A DNA stretch of 57,774 nucleotides from Pedobacter sp. AK013 (lineage in GTDB: Bacteria > Bacteroidota > Bacteroidia > Sphingobacteriales > Sphingobacteriaceae): assembly GCF_014205835.1 (NCBI RefSeq), contig NZ_JACHCQ010000037.1:1-57774 (forward strand). Direction: 5' to 3'. Below are positions 25,504 to 35,203 of the stretch, in pieces. Made by a program: the position numbers and the translations under genes. The first letter of the stretch is position 1; each line of letters begins with the position of its first letter. A model generated the notes under the pieces. It was not told the origin of the DNA, made no database searches, and worked only from the letters and a program-made list of their open reading frames with translations.

Positions 25504-26403
25504 ATGATTAAGCAGCCCCCGTATTTAAAAAAAGGAGATAAGATTGCCTTGGTATGTCCGGCAAAGAAATTACCCAAACCTATAGACCATGCCATAGCGC
25601 TATTAGAAAGTTGGGGTTTGGAGGTTATTATTGGCGATAGTGTATATGCCAGCCACCACCAATTTGCCGGAACTGATACTTTAAGAACTAAAGACATTCA
25701 GCGTTTTTTAGACGATCCATCTATAAAAGCAATTATTTCGGGCCGTGGTGGTTACGGCACCATCCGGATTATTGATGACCTGGACTTTACAGAATTTAAC
25801 AAAAACCCGAAGTGGTTCGTAGGTTTCAGCGATATTACCGTTCTGCTATCGCACTTGGTTGCGCAATGCAATACACAGTGCATGCACGCACAAATGCCTT
25901 ATACATTTGATACCTCTACACCCGAGGCTTTACTTTCTTTGCAAAAGGCTTTATTTGGAGAAAAACAGACCTATTCTTACCAAAGTAGCTTTAAAAATAG
26001 GGCAGGAGAAGCAACCGGGATTTTGATTGGTGGTAATTTAAGTTTGCTTACCATGGTACAGGGCTCGGTTTCGGAAATGAATTTTACCGATAAAATACTC
26101 TTTTTGGAGGATATTGGCGAGCAAGAATATGGTATAGACCGTATGTTGCGTATGCTGAAAAGAGCGGGCAAACTAAAAGCCTTAAAGGGTTTGATTATTG
26201 GTGCCTTTAATGAAATTGAAGAAGAAAAGATTTCTTTTGGGCAAACGGCTGATGAGGTAATCTGGGATATTGTTAAGGCCTATGATTTCCCGGTTTGCTT
26301 TAATTTTCCAACGGGGCATATCGATAATAATCTCAGCATGGTTTTAGGTGCTGAGGTATACTTAAAAGTAGAAACAAACAACGTTCAATTTAAATATTTA
26401 TGA
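25504..26403 (+). CDS. LD-carboxypeptidase (peptidase S66, MccF/LdcA-like)
   Basis: ATG at 25504 gives 299 residues starting MIKQPPYLKKGDKIALVCPAK, the normal N-terminus of the S66 family; an upstream TTG would add eight residues. GRGGYGTIRI and VGFSDITVLL carry the oxyanion region and nucleophilic Ser. A glutamate in the FLEDIGE region and the His of FPTGHIDNN complete the expected Ser-Glu-His set. Members either trim tetrapeptide stems of peptidoglycan to tripeptides (LdcA) or cleave microcin-type peptides (MccF). Cytosolic, with no signal peptide. It is divergent from metG and its stop lies one base before doxX, so the two are co-transcribed. Confidence 0.9.
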   Translation: MIKQPPYLKKGDKIALVCPAKKLPKPIDHAIALLESWGLEVIIGDSVYASHHQFAGTDTLRTKDIQRFLDDPSIKAIISGRGGYGTIRIIDDLDFTEFNKNPKWFVGFSDITVLLSHLVAQCNTQCMHAQMPYTFDTSTPEALLSLQKALFGEKQTYSYQSSFKNRAGEATGILIGGNLSLLTMVQGSVSEMNFTDKILFLEDIGEQEYGIDRMLRMLKRAGKLKALKGLIIGAFNEIEEEKISFGQTADEVIWDIVKAYDFPVCFNFPTGHIDNNLSMVLGAEVYLKVETNNVQFKYL

Positions 26404-26404
26404 G

Positions 26405-26812
26405 ATGGCAATTTTAGACAATTTAGGAAAATACCGCAATACGGGCCTGTTGCTGCTACGCTTGGGTTTAGGCGTCATGTTTATTATTCATGGTTTCCCA
26501 AAACTTGCAGGTGGGCCAAACGGCTGGACTGATTTAGGCGGAAGTATGAAAGTAATTGGCATAAATTTTTTACCGATATTTTGGGGCTTTATGGCAGCCG
26601 CTACCGAAACTTTTGGCGGTTTCCTATTGATAGTGGGGCTTTTTTTCCGTCCGGCGCTAATTTTATTGATCTTTACGATGATTATAGCAGCTTTAGTTCA
26701 TTTCGGTAAAGGAGATGGATTAGGCGGAGCCAGCCATGCAATTGAATTGGGCATTGTATTTTTCGGACTGATTTTTATTGGCCCAGGGAAATACAGCGTG
26801 GATAAGAAGTGA
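26405..26812 (+). CDS. DoxX-family membrane protein
   Basis: The 135-residue protein has four membrane segments. Its first segment and loop read LLLLRLGLGVMFIIHGFPKLAGG, the DoxX hallmark (RL-x-G-x-F-x-HG-x-K). Later segments include ATETFGGFLLIVGLF and IELGIVFFGLIFIGPGKYSVD. DoxX proteins are small inner-membrane proteins linked to quinone or redox homeostasis, with no defined reaction in most species. It starts one base after the LD-carboxypeptidase stop, so translation is coupled. A decayed copy of its 3' end lies at 33,159-33,235. Confidence 0.9.
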   Translation: MAILDNLGKYRNTGLLLLRLGLGVMFIIHGFPKLAGGPNGWTDLGGSMKVIGINFLPIFWGFMAAATETFGGFLLIVGLFFRPALILLIFTMIIAALVHFGKGDGLGGASHAIELGIVFFGLIFIGPGKYSVDKK

Positions 26813-26867
26813 TCTTAGTGCAATTTCAATAGTCGCTTCTATCTTAAAGACTCAGAAATTAGTCTCT

Positions 26868-26903
26868 AAAAAAAGCGGCAGATTAAATACCTGCCGCTTT
26901 TTT
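26868..26903. terminator. Bidirectional terminator between doxX and susD-1
   Basis: AAAAAAAGCGGCAG pairs with CTGCCGCTTTTTT around a nine-base loop. A-run and T-run flank the GC stem, so it works in both directions for the convergent doxX and susD-1 genes. Confidence 0.85.
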
Positions 26904-26922
26904 AAATAAATAAAAAGAATCT

Positions 26923-28560
26923 TTAGTTTGCAATTGCAGGACTACCAGAAGCAGGACTGTTGTAACTATACTCATGTACAGGAACATCCCAGTAATCCCA
27001 ATAGTTATAGTCTATAAAACAGGGCAATAATGTCCAGCTTCCTGCCGGCGTTGCTCCTATCTCTGCATTTGGAACAACTACATTTGCATTTGCTCTACCT
27101 CCACCTGCACTGGCTTTTGTGGTAACACCCCAGCGCCTAGCATCGTAAAATGCCAGTCCCCTAAGGGTAAGTGCAATTCTACGTTCTCTCCTCAATTCCT
27201 CAAGTGCCTGCACCTGATTTAAACCGGTTCCAACTGTAACAGCCAAACCTGCACCGTTAGCAGTACGTACGCGATCAACAAACAATAATCCCGCATCGAT
27301 GTTGTTGTTTCTAATTTCAACTTCAGCAAGCATGAGGGCATTTTCTTCCCAAGAACCTGCAAAATTTGCAAAACCAGTTCTGGCATTTGTAGACCAATAT
27401 CCTCCATTTTGAATTGCAGTGAAGAAATACCGTCCACCAAATTGATAACCCCGGGCTTGTCTGTTCACTTCAGCAAGAGGCAACGTACTAACTCCTTTTA
27501 CAAAACGTTGGTCACCAGACTTAAAGTCTTGTACCCACCGCTCAGATGGATACATCCAACCAGGGTTATTAGCATGCGAATTCCATAATAAAATATGCTG
27601 TTGGTTATTTGGAGAAATCCCTTCGGCAGCAACTGCTGAGATTCCTAATAGGAACGTAATATCTCCCTGAATCAAACCAGCGGTGGCTAGTGTTTTAATG
27701 GTGGTTAGATCTCCGGACGTCAGTTCACCAACTTTCTTATTTACCAAAATGTTTCTGGCTTTATAGGTATTACATCCTCTGATCCACATTTGTGGTGTAA
27801 TGGCAACATTCGGTGTTGGTTTATTAAAAGCAGGGATAATTGCATTCATTGTTGAGGTGTACACAGCATCAGCAGCGGCAATCGGCGTTAACAAAGCGAT
27901 TGCCTTATCAAAGTTAGCATTTGCCTCAGTGATCATCTGCTGACGCGTTTTGTACTGAGAATCTGTACTGCCATCCGTTTTATCGTTAATTACCCCAGCA
28001 ACATACATAGAGCCGATACGCGAATAAGCAAACCCTTTCCACCAATAAGCCCACGCCTGTAATGTAGCCTTCTCTGTTGCCGGAATTGCAATTGCTGGAT
28101 TTTCTATAGCCTGGAGTAAGAAGTTCGCCTGCCCGTTAACAAAATAAGCCAGATTCCATTCATAAATCAAAGCATTTGTTTGGGATCCATTGGTTGCTGA
28201 GAGATTATTTAAAGCTTTCAATTGTGTAGGTTGATCAATTACCAATACACCTGGTATAACTTTATTATATGGTGCTGGTAAAGTAATTTTATCTACTTGG
28301 TTCACATACCTCCATCCCCAGTTACCGGCAGAACACCACTGTTCATCACCCATGAAACTATGCATATTCATCGCATGTACAAGTAAATTGTTTCCAACGT
28401 ATAACTTACTCCAAATCCCCAAAGCAAACTGCTCTACTCCCTTTACCGAAGCCAATGAACCTGTTGGTGTTGGCGAGTTGGGATCATCCAACTGCAATTC
28501 GGACTTTTTACAATTTGTCAAAAACACGACTATTGCAAAAAATGCTATTATTTTCTTCAT
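26923..28560 (-). CDS. SusD/RagB-family lipoprotein, pair 1
   Basis: ATG at 28560 (MKKIIAFFAIVVFLTNCKK) gives 545 residues with a lipobox FLTNC, so it should be a surface lipoprotein forming the lid over its SusC partner. It is longer than the other four. It has TPR-like helices with the usual AYWWKGFAYSRIGSMY segment and a C-terminal ELRRERRIALTLRGLAFYDARRWG motif, which is the SusD signature. It starts 33 bases after the end of the susC-1 frame. Because susC-1 carries a frameshift, this lid may now lack a pore. A bidirectional terminator follows. Confidence 0.9.
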   Translation of the reverse strand: MKKIIAFFAIVVFLTNCKKSELQLDDPNSPTPTGSLASVKGVEQFALGIWSKLYVGNNLLVHAMNMHSFMGDEQWCSAGNWGWRYVNQVDKITLPAPYNKVIPGVLVIDQPTQLKALNNLSATNGSQTNALIYEWNLAYFVNGQANFLLQAIENPAIAIPATEKATLQAWAYWWKGFAYSRIGSMYVAGVINDKTDGSTDSQYKTRQQMITEANANFDKAIALLTPIAAADAVYTSTMNAIIPAFNKPTPNVAITPQMWIRGCNTYKARNILVNKKVGELTSGDLTTIKTLATAGLIQGDITFLLGISAVAAEGISPNNQQHILLWNSHANNPGWMYPSERWVQDFKSGDQRFVKGVSTLPLAEVNRQARGYQFGGRYFFTAIQNGGYWSTNARTGFANFAGSWEENALMLAEVEIRNNNIDAGLLFVDRVRTANGAGLAVTVGTGLNQVQALEELRRERRIALTLRGLAFYDARRWGVTTKASAGGGRANANVVVPNAEIGATPAGSWTLLPCFIDYNYWDYWDVPVHEYSYNSPASGSPAIAN

Positions 28561-28593
28561 CTTTTTTAAATTAAAAGTTCTATAAATCATTTA

Positions 28594-31500
28594 TTAGAAA
28601 CCAATATTGAGACTAAATTGAAACGATTTCAAATTTGGCGCACCATAATAATCTACACCAGTAAACGACCCCATACCAGAAATTGTACCCCCTTGATTTG
28701 TTAATGCCGATGTAGCTTCAGGATCTAGTCCTTTATACTTAGTCCAAGTAGCTAAATTTCGGCCCGTAGCTGTAACTGATATCGTTCTTAACCACTTTTG
28801 TTTAAGCACATTTGTTAAATCATACGTTATTGACAAATCTCTTAATCTTAAATAGCTACCGTCTTCAATAAAATGAGATAATGGAGTATTGGTATTGTAA
28901 AGACTATTATAAAATGCAACAAATGAACCTTCTTGCCCGGCGATAGTAACAGGCTCATCAAAATCCTTATGCAACCTATCTCTGTACATCCATTGCCTGG
29001 TTTGATTATACACATCACCTCCCTGCACCCAGTCAAATTGAACGCCTATACTTAATTTTTTAAATAATGTAAAGTTATTGATGAATGAGCTGGTGAAATC
29101 GGGATTCACATTGCCTGCTACAGCCAAATCGTCAGCACCTGTTAATACAACATTATAGTTGGCCAAGTTCACTACATAACCATTACTGGCTACAGCATAA
29201 CCTGCCGCACTGGCTTCAGGGATATACCTTGTTCCATTGGGTTTTAACTGATCTATACTGGTTAATGGTCTTTGCATATATAAATCTCCTAAATTTCCAC
29301 CTGGAGCGAGATAGAACACGCCATTTGTAATCGGCACGTTATTAGATACCGCTGTTACTTCAGTTTTAGCCTTACCTAATCTAAAGCCAAAATTCCAATC
29401 GAGGTTTTTAGACTTATAGGCGCTTATGTCCATTGAAATATCAAAACCACTACTTTTTAAGCTCACTAAATTGTCTCTAACTCCTGTTGCACCTGTAGAA
29501 GGTGCAGCAGGTGCTTCCTGAATAACATCATTAGATTTTCTGCTCCAATAAGTCCCGTTCAGTACCACACTACTTAACCAATTACCCTTTAAAGGAGTTA
29601 AGTTTAAATCTGTACCTATTTCTAATTCTGTTGTTTTTTGAATGAGCAGATTTGGATTATTTGCGGTAGCCCTAGTATAAAGTGTTGATCCGCTTTCTCC
29701 AAAATTCCCTCTACTGAAAGTTACCTGCCTGTCATATATACCTGGTTGAACACCTGCCTCACCATATGCTGCGCGCAGTTTCCAGTTGGATACTAAACTT
29801 TTATTGGTAAAGAATTCTGATGGGTTGAAGAAAACAGTTCCTCTTGGAAAGGTGGCAGCCGTGCCCTGGCCACCAAAAGCAGAAGAATAATCAGATCTGA
29901 AGCCAGCAGAAATACCAAAAAGGTTACCATACTCAACCGTTTGGTTTACCAAGAAACCATAAATCAAAGACTCTTCAAAGCTTTCGCCACCGGTTCTTGT
30001 TGTTGCGCTTGACAAGGTAAATGGTGGATAGGCAGGCAAGGTTACGCCTTGGGCATAAAAATAATTACTTTTGAATCTTCTGGCATCATACGTAACCTGG
30101 GTAGTGGTTTTTATCGGCACTTTCAGCTTGAAGTCATTTTGAAAATCGGTTCTAAAGAACGCACTGGCATTGCCATAATTCACTGCTGAGTTTTCATATT
30201 CTTTAGTGATGCTTCCTTCAATCACCGAACCATAGAAAACAGTTTGAGCCCTTCCTACCTGGTTGAAATAAAAATCACCTTGTTCCCAACGCCGGGTGTC
30301 TAACGCATATTTAACGTCGAATTCCAAGAATTTAGGAAATTTATAATTCAGGTTAAAATTTTGTACAAGCTTGGTGTTTTACTATAGCGGTTTCTGGCTT
30401 CGCGTTCTGCCAGCGGGTTATTTCCATCAGTTAAAGTGCTTGGCTTAACTACATACTGTCCGTTTGTTGGGTTTTGGAATGTAAAATCAATCCATTGCAA
30501 AGAGTTGACCAAATTGAAACGGTTAGACGATAATAAATCCTCCTTTGTGTAGATTAATTGTGTAGCACTTCTAAAATTTAATCCTTTAACAGGATTAAAT
30601 CCGAAATTCAGGTTCAAATTTGTTCTATTGTAATTATTACTATATACATCTTGCTGAGAAAGGTTCGAAGCTCCGAATGAATAATCAGACTTCTCTGATC
30701 CACCTCTAATTGTTAATGAATTAGTAAAGGTGTTAGCTACTTTATTTCCTTGGTCTATATGATCATAAACGGGTAATAAAATAGGTTTGTTGTTTTGAAC
30801 TGTTTTGTCTGTACCAAAAGGTAATGCTGTGGGATTTGGCCATACACCAATTGCACTTGGTGCTAATATAGCACCATTACTTGCCACTATATTGCCATTA
30901 GCATCAGTAACCCAGTGATGGTTAGTTGCAATTAGATCATTTAATCTAACAATCCTATCATTGCTGTACCTAGAGGCCACGTCAATAATCAGTTTGCTGT
31001 TTTTAGCTCCTTTTTTTGTAAAAATCTGAATTACACCATTACCACCCTGGGCGCCATATAACATCCCGCCGGCCGACCCTTTAACAACCTCCACATGATC
31101 TACAGTATTCGGATCAATAGAGGTTAATAGATCGGAACTCGCCTGTACGCCGTCTATCAAAATTAAAGGCGAAGCGCTAGAAAGGTTAGTAAATCCACGC
31201 AGAATGATCTGTGCATTAGCACCCGGCTGACCGCTTCTTTGTATGATCTGAGCACCTGCAATTTGGCCTTGCAATGCCTGTGTCACATTTGTTGTGGCAC
31301 TTTTCGGGAAATCTTTAGCATCTAATGTTGCTACATCAATTGGCACGAGCTTTTTTTGAGTAGCTACGCCAACACCTGTTACAACCACATCCGAAAGTGT
31401 TTTTGAATCGTCTACCAGAATGACATTGATTACATTTCCTGATCCAATCGTTCTTGTCTGCGGCAAAAAGCCAATAAAAGAAAACTCTAGTGAAGTCTCA

Positions 31501-31700
31501 CCTGAGATTACCCTGATCGAGTACCTGCCATCTGCTCCGGTTATGGTTCCACTCTTGGTACCCTTAATTTTAACACTTACGCCAGGGAGGGGTAATCCAT
31601 CCTCCTGGGCCGTAACTGTTCCTGTGATTGTTCGATTTTGCGCTATTGCCGAGGAGGCAATAAATAGCAATATGAACAAACTTTGTAGAAGTTTTTTCAT
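28594..31700 (-). pseudogene. SusC/RagA-family TonB-dependent transporter, pair 1, frameshifted
   Basis: One susC gene is split into 450 codons (30348-31700) and about 577 codons (28594-30327). The first part has a signal peptide, a carboxypeptidase-regulatory-like domain (RTITGTVTAQEDGLPLPGVS), a TonB-box region ending SDVVVTG and the plug domain. It runs off at KTPSLYKILT. The next frame continues FNLNYKFPKFLEFDVKYALD directly into the beta-barrel. Adding one A to the AAAATTTT run at 30355-30362 restores YKNFNLNY and one protein of about 1,035 residues. The end (LKSFQFSLNIGF) is intact. So it is either recently broken, phase-variable through the homopolymer, or a sequencing error. Confidence 0.9.
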
Positions 31701-31744
31701 AAAAAATTTAGTTTAGTTAATAATCTAATAATCGTGCAACGGTC

Positions 31745-31762
31745 TTGTATTCTGCAATACAA
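31745..31762. promoter_or_regulatory. Operator-like palindrome upstream of susC-1
   Basis: TTGTATT-CTGC-AATACAA is a perfect seven-base inverted repeat 45 bases before the susC-1 start. The same relative position before the pseudogene at 32619-32965 holds another palindrome (33007-33027, TTTGCT...AGCAAA). Before susC-2 there is a related but non-palindromic TTTGCATTACAAAATACTAAA. It could be a regulator site or part of the promoter. Confidence 0.4.
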
Positions 31763-31891
31763 ATTCAACAATAAAAACTGCACATATTTTTACTGCGCTG
31801 GTTTAAAGCTTAATGATTAATGACTAGAATATTTGAGTGAATGAATAGGATAATTCATTTTAATTTTTTTTAAATGCGCCAACGGTGGTTC

Positions 31892-32041
31892 TTAAGTCGC
31901 ATCTTTAATTTGAATGCTTGTTACTGGGGGATCTTTGTAGCCTTCCCTGGCCACATCAGTGCTTTTGATTGTTCTTTCTTGTGCTATTGCTCCGGTTGCA
32001 ATTAATAACAATGAGAACAAACTCTGGGCGAGTTGTTTCAT
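31892..32041 (-). pseudogene. susC 5'-end remnant A (signal peptide and first domain only)
   Basis: The frame MKQLAQSLFSLLLIATGAIA-QERTI runs 49 codons to a stop. It aligns with the susC N-terminus (MKKLLQSLFILLFIASSAIA-QNRTI) including the signal peptidase site, then fades into PPVTSIQIKD, which matches PGVSVKIKG. A leader like that of the functional genes (TAGTTTAGTT) precedes it. Everything beyond the first domain is missing. Confidence 0.75.
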
Positions 32042-32618
32042 AAATAATAGTTTAGTTTCCGTTTAACAATCCAATATAACACTTAGAAAAACGTTATACA
32101 AATTTTTAAAAAACAAAAAAACAGCTATTTTAGAGAAAAGAAAACAAAAATCATTAAAAAACACCATTTTAAACATAAAAAACACCAAAAACAGCACTAA
32201 CACAAATCAAAATCATCAAATAGTTTATCAAAAAAGATACAAATACATTAAAACGAGACTATAACACTATCAATTATATCTTTTAAACTTTATATTTAAC
32301 ATCTTACAGCTCTTAAAAGATATATTTAACAAATCTTTTCTCTTATCACCCAAATAAACTTATCTAGCATGGTTTTCTATTTTAGTGTGCATATTATTTC
32401 TTGAATCGTAGGTTAATGCTACATCACACCAATGTTTATAGCTTTACCCAGAAGTCCATTTAGGTGATCTTTTAAGCAAGTTCGCCCTGACCTTCAATTT
32501 GAGTTTTTTTTAGTTTTGAGATAAAGACTGCTGAACCTGGGGATTGTTAGATAACTGTTTGAAGACACCCTCTAACCAAATCATAGAATTTATCCTAAGT
32601 GACTTATAGCTGCGAACC
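32042..32618. other. Very AT-rich non-coding stretch
   Basis: There is no credible gene. The right half of the leader of remnant A (about 32,055-32,200) is A-rich. It resembles the region upstream of remnant C (38,740-38,960), including GCTATTTTAGA and a following ACATTTTAAACA-like block, so the two are paralogous upstream regions. The rest, to about 32,618, shows nothing recognisable. Confidence 0.4.
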
Positions 32619-32965
32619 CTAACGATTTGGCTTCTCTTTTGGGCCTAATGCTGTTACAACAACTTCTAATGGAGACTTTGAATCTGTTTTTAAAAATGCG
32701 TTTACAACATCTCCTCCAATAACAATTTCTTATACGGGGAATGGTTTACTGAGGAAAAAATTAGCACCTGGCTTTTGCATTTACCTTAATAGAGAATTTA
32801 CTCGAAACACTTGTAAGGAATTCAGAGTTTGATGCGTCTTTAATTCTTATACTTATCCCTTGGAGAGGCAATCCATCTTCCTGAGATGTAATTGTTCTTT
32901 CTTGCGTTATTGCCTTAGGAGGCAATAAATAGATATATGAGCAAACTTCTACAAAGGTTGTTCAT
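32619..32965 (-). pseudogene. susC 5'-end remnant B, multiply frameshifted
   Basis: The start MNNLCRSLLIYLFIAS matches the susC signal peptide and hits a stop. The next frame continues AITQERTITSQEDGLPLQGISIRIKD, then another break. It resumes as FLSKPFPV... and VVNAFLKTDSKSPLEVVVTALGPKEKPNR. Each piece lines up in order with susC-2 (RTITGTV, EDGLPLPG, FLSQTKAI, SDSKTLSDVVVTG). The plug and barrel are absent. Its upstream region is clearly homologous to that of susC-2. Confidence 0.8.
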
Positions 32966-33158
32966 AAAAAATAATTTTGTTCGGTTAATAATAATTCAAG
33001 ACATGATTTGCTATCTTATAAAGCAAATTTTACGGTTTTAAATTTTCAGCCGACCATACACCAAACCACTTATAACAAACTGGTTAGCTTTTAGAAGATG
33101 CTATCTAGTTTTAAAAAAAATGATAGCTATTATTTGGATACATATAAAAAGATGATAG

Positions 33159-33235
33159 CCAGGAAATGAATTAGGCTTTGTATTTTTCGGACTGATTTTA
33201 TAGGCCCTGGGAAATATAGTGTGGATAGGATTTGA
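33159..33235 (+). pseudogene. Decayed copy of the doxX 3' end
   Basis: The stretch from about 33,165 matches the last 70 bases of doxX at 26,741-26,812. It includes an unbroken match of more than 20 bases around TATTTTTCGGACTGATTTT, then GGCCC-GGGAAATA and GTGGATA, and ends in a TGA at the same place. One missing base breaks the frame. It has the same orientation as doxX, and pair 1 with remnants A and B lies between the two copies. Confidence 0.85.
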
Positions 33236-33244
33236 ATATAATAT

Positions 33245-33277
33245 CTGAAAGTCTTTTCCAAATAAAAGACTTTCAGA
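33245..33277 (-). terminator. Terminator after the pair-2 operon
   Basis: CTGAAAGTCTTTT pairs with AAAAGACTTTCAG over 13 bases around a short loop. It lies ten bases after the stop of the secreted protein gene on the minus strand. Confidence 0.75.
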
Positions 33278-33286
33278 TAATTAAAT

Positions 33287-33688
33287 TTACCAAGAATCGT
33301 TAGGCCCTCCATAGAACATTAAACCGGGATTTAATGCATAATTCTCTAAAAGGTCACTCGCCCCCCTGTAATAAATGTCGCCACTTGACTGATAAAGATC
33401 CTCATAAATAGCTTGCCAATTTCTAAAGATCTCAGCCATCGCAGATAATTGATTTACGTCATAACCAGAAATGGTCGATGTAAATATTACTGCTCCTGCT
33501 TTATTTTTAAATTCAACAGTGCTAGCACCATATGTTGTAATATTCCATTTAACATTACTCATACTTGTATTGTAATAATTCCAACCAGCCATGTATTCTG
33601 GATTATCCGGTTGTACTTGAGCTTTCACATTGTTTACAATAATAAAAACTAAAAAGGTAGCAATGGCACTAATTAAAAGATTTTTCAT
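33287..33688 (-). CDS. Small secreted protein encoded after susD-2
   Basis: ATG at 33688 gives 133 residues with a signal peptide (MKNLLISAIATFLVFIIVNNVKAQ). The mature part contains NPEYMAGWNYYNTSMSNVKW and a later GYDVNQLSAMAEIF helix. No known domain is recognised and there is no lipobox. It starts 33 bases after the susD-2 stop and is followed by a terminator, so it is the third gene of that operon. It may be an extra surface or periplasmic ligand-binding component of transport pair 2, but this rests only on position. Confidence 0.65.
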   Translation of the reverse strand: MKNLLISAIATFLVFIIVNNVKAQVQPDNPEYMAGWNYYNTSMSNVKWNITTYGASTVEFKNKAGAVIFTSTISGYDVNQLSAMAEIFRNWQAIYEDLYQSSGDIYYRGASDLLENYALNPGLMFYGGPNDSW

Positions 33689-33721
33689 ATTGATCATAGA
33701 TTAAAATTGTATAACATAAAA

Positions 33722-35191
33722 TTAATTCTGAACAATTAATTTATTGTTTTGAACTTCATTAGCCGATATTGGCCAGATATAGCCTGCGGTATTAAATGGA
33801 ATTGCAGGAGCACTACCTTGAGCCCCGCTTTTTGCCACGAAGCCTGCGCCTAGTCGCATTACATCTGGAGATCTTAATCCCTCGCCCAGTAATTCTATCC
33901 GTCTTTCTGTAAGGATAGTATTTTTAAGGTTTGCCGGTAATAAATCAGCCGCCGGAAACACATAACCCGGATTAGCACGTTGTCTAACCGCGGTTAGCAA
34001 TGCAATAGACCTTACCGGATCGGTTACCACCGTGGCTTCTGCTAAGTTTAACAAAACTTCAGCATATCTAATTACAGGAACATAATCTGTGTATGGAGAT
34101 GGTCTTTTAAATTTAGTTAAATAAGTATTAGCGCCAGAAACTGCTGTTAAGCCTTTCCGGGCATCAGTTGAGGCGGCGGCAAAAGCTGCATTTCCGAAAA
34201 TCCCTGTAGGGTTTAAGAAATATTCTTCGTTACCTCCGGCTCCATTCGGAAAAACATTATAGTAATATGCCAATTGATTTTGTGTACCAGGGGCATCAAG
34301 ATCGGCCATAGGCAAAGTTAATGCAACTTCAGTAGCTGTTGCATTACCCGTATAAGAACCGCCAAAAAGCGTAGAAACATTACTTTCCAATTTCAAAGGA
34401 GCACCCGTTGTAGCTTGAAACGGCGCAGTTGCACTAACTATCTTATTTGCTTCAGTTACCACAGCAGGCAAATTGCCCATTGAGAGATATACCCTTGTTT
34501 TAAACGCAATTGCGGTATTTCTAGATGCCCTAGTTGCAGTTAAAGTCAAAGCTAAATCAGGCTCGGCCTCGTTTAGGTCTTTTAAAATTTGAGTATAAAC
34601 CTCTGCTACTGTACTTCTTTTTAAATCATTACCTGTTAAATCTTTTTCTCCTTTAAGTCTCAGTGGCACGCCCAAACTAGCACCGTTATCAGTAATGTAA
34701 GGTTTAGCATATAATTGCAATAGGCTGTAGTAACATAAGGCACGTAAAAATTTAGCCTCTGCAATATATTGCTTTGCTACCGCCGGGGTAAGTAAAGATG
34801 CATTAGCATTTACGCCTTCGATAACCAAATTGGCTCTGTTTATAGCAGCATAAACTGCACCCCATAAGTTAACAACCTCATTGGTATTCGAAGTTAAATT
34901 GAACCTCCAGGTATCTAAACCAGTTACTCCATTCGGTTTGTTTACTATAAAGTCCTCTCCTCGGATATCATTATAGATTAAAAATCTTCCTCCATAAAAC
35001 TGCCCATTTTTTACCCCTGCATATATCCCGTTAACCTGAGATAAAATTCTTGAAGGATTTGAAAAGGCATCTTCAATAGGCAAGGCCGTATCAGGTGCAG
35101 CATTTAAGAAATCCTTTTTACATGATGTTGCAAAGAAAAATGGTGCGACAAGAAAAAGATATTTTACTTTATTATTTATTTTAATTTTCAT
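33722..35191 (-). CDS. SusD/RagB-family lipoprotein, pair 2
   Basis: The protein has 489 residues. Its signal is a type II one (APFFFATSCKK), so the mature form is a lipid-anchored surface protein. AEAKFLRALCYYSLLQLY in the first half and ILTERRIELLGEGLRSPDVMRLG near the C-terminus are the standard SusD motifs. The start is 12 bases after the stop of susC-2, so the pair is translated together. It should capture substrate and close the SusC-2 pore. No hydrolase is encoded nearby to reveal the substrate. Confidence 0.93.
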   Translation of the reverse strand: MKIKINNKVKYLFLVAPFFFATSCKKDFLNAAPDTALPIEDAFSNPSRILSQVNGIYAGVKNGQFYGGRFLIYNDIRGEDFIVNKPNGVTGLDTWRFNLTSNTNEVVNLWGAVYAAINRANLVIEGVNANASLLTPAVAKQYIAEAKFLRALCYYSLLQLYAKPYITDNGASLGVPLRLKGEKDLTGNDLKRSTVAEVYTQILKDLNEAEPDLALTLTATRASRNTAIAFKTRVYLSMGNLPAVVTEANKIVSATAPFQATTGAPLKLESNVSTLFGGSYTGNATATEVALTLPMADLDAPGTQNQLAYYYNVFPNGAGGNEEYFLNPTGIFGNAAFAAASTDARKGLTAVSGANTYLTKFKRPSPYTDYVPVIRYAEVLLNLAEATVVTDPVRSIALLTAVRQRANPGYVFPAADLLPANLKNTILTERRIELLGEGLRSPDVMRLGAGFVAKSGAQGSAPAIPFNTAGYIWPISANEVQNNKLIVQN

Positions 35192-35203
35192 GATCTCTAA
35201 TTT

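Noticed and set aside
25464..25697. N-terminal extension of metG
   Set aside because: It overlaps the conserved N-terminus of the divergent LD-carboxypeptidase and has no MetG similarity.
30327..30362. Two separate genes instead of one broken susC
   Set aside because: The first half ends in mid-barrel without a terminal strand and the second has no signal peptide; adding one base joins them into a normal SusC.
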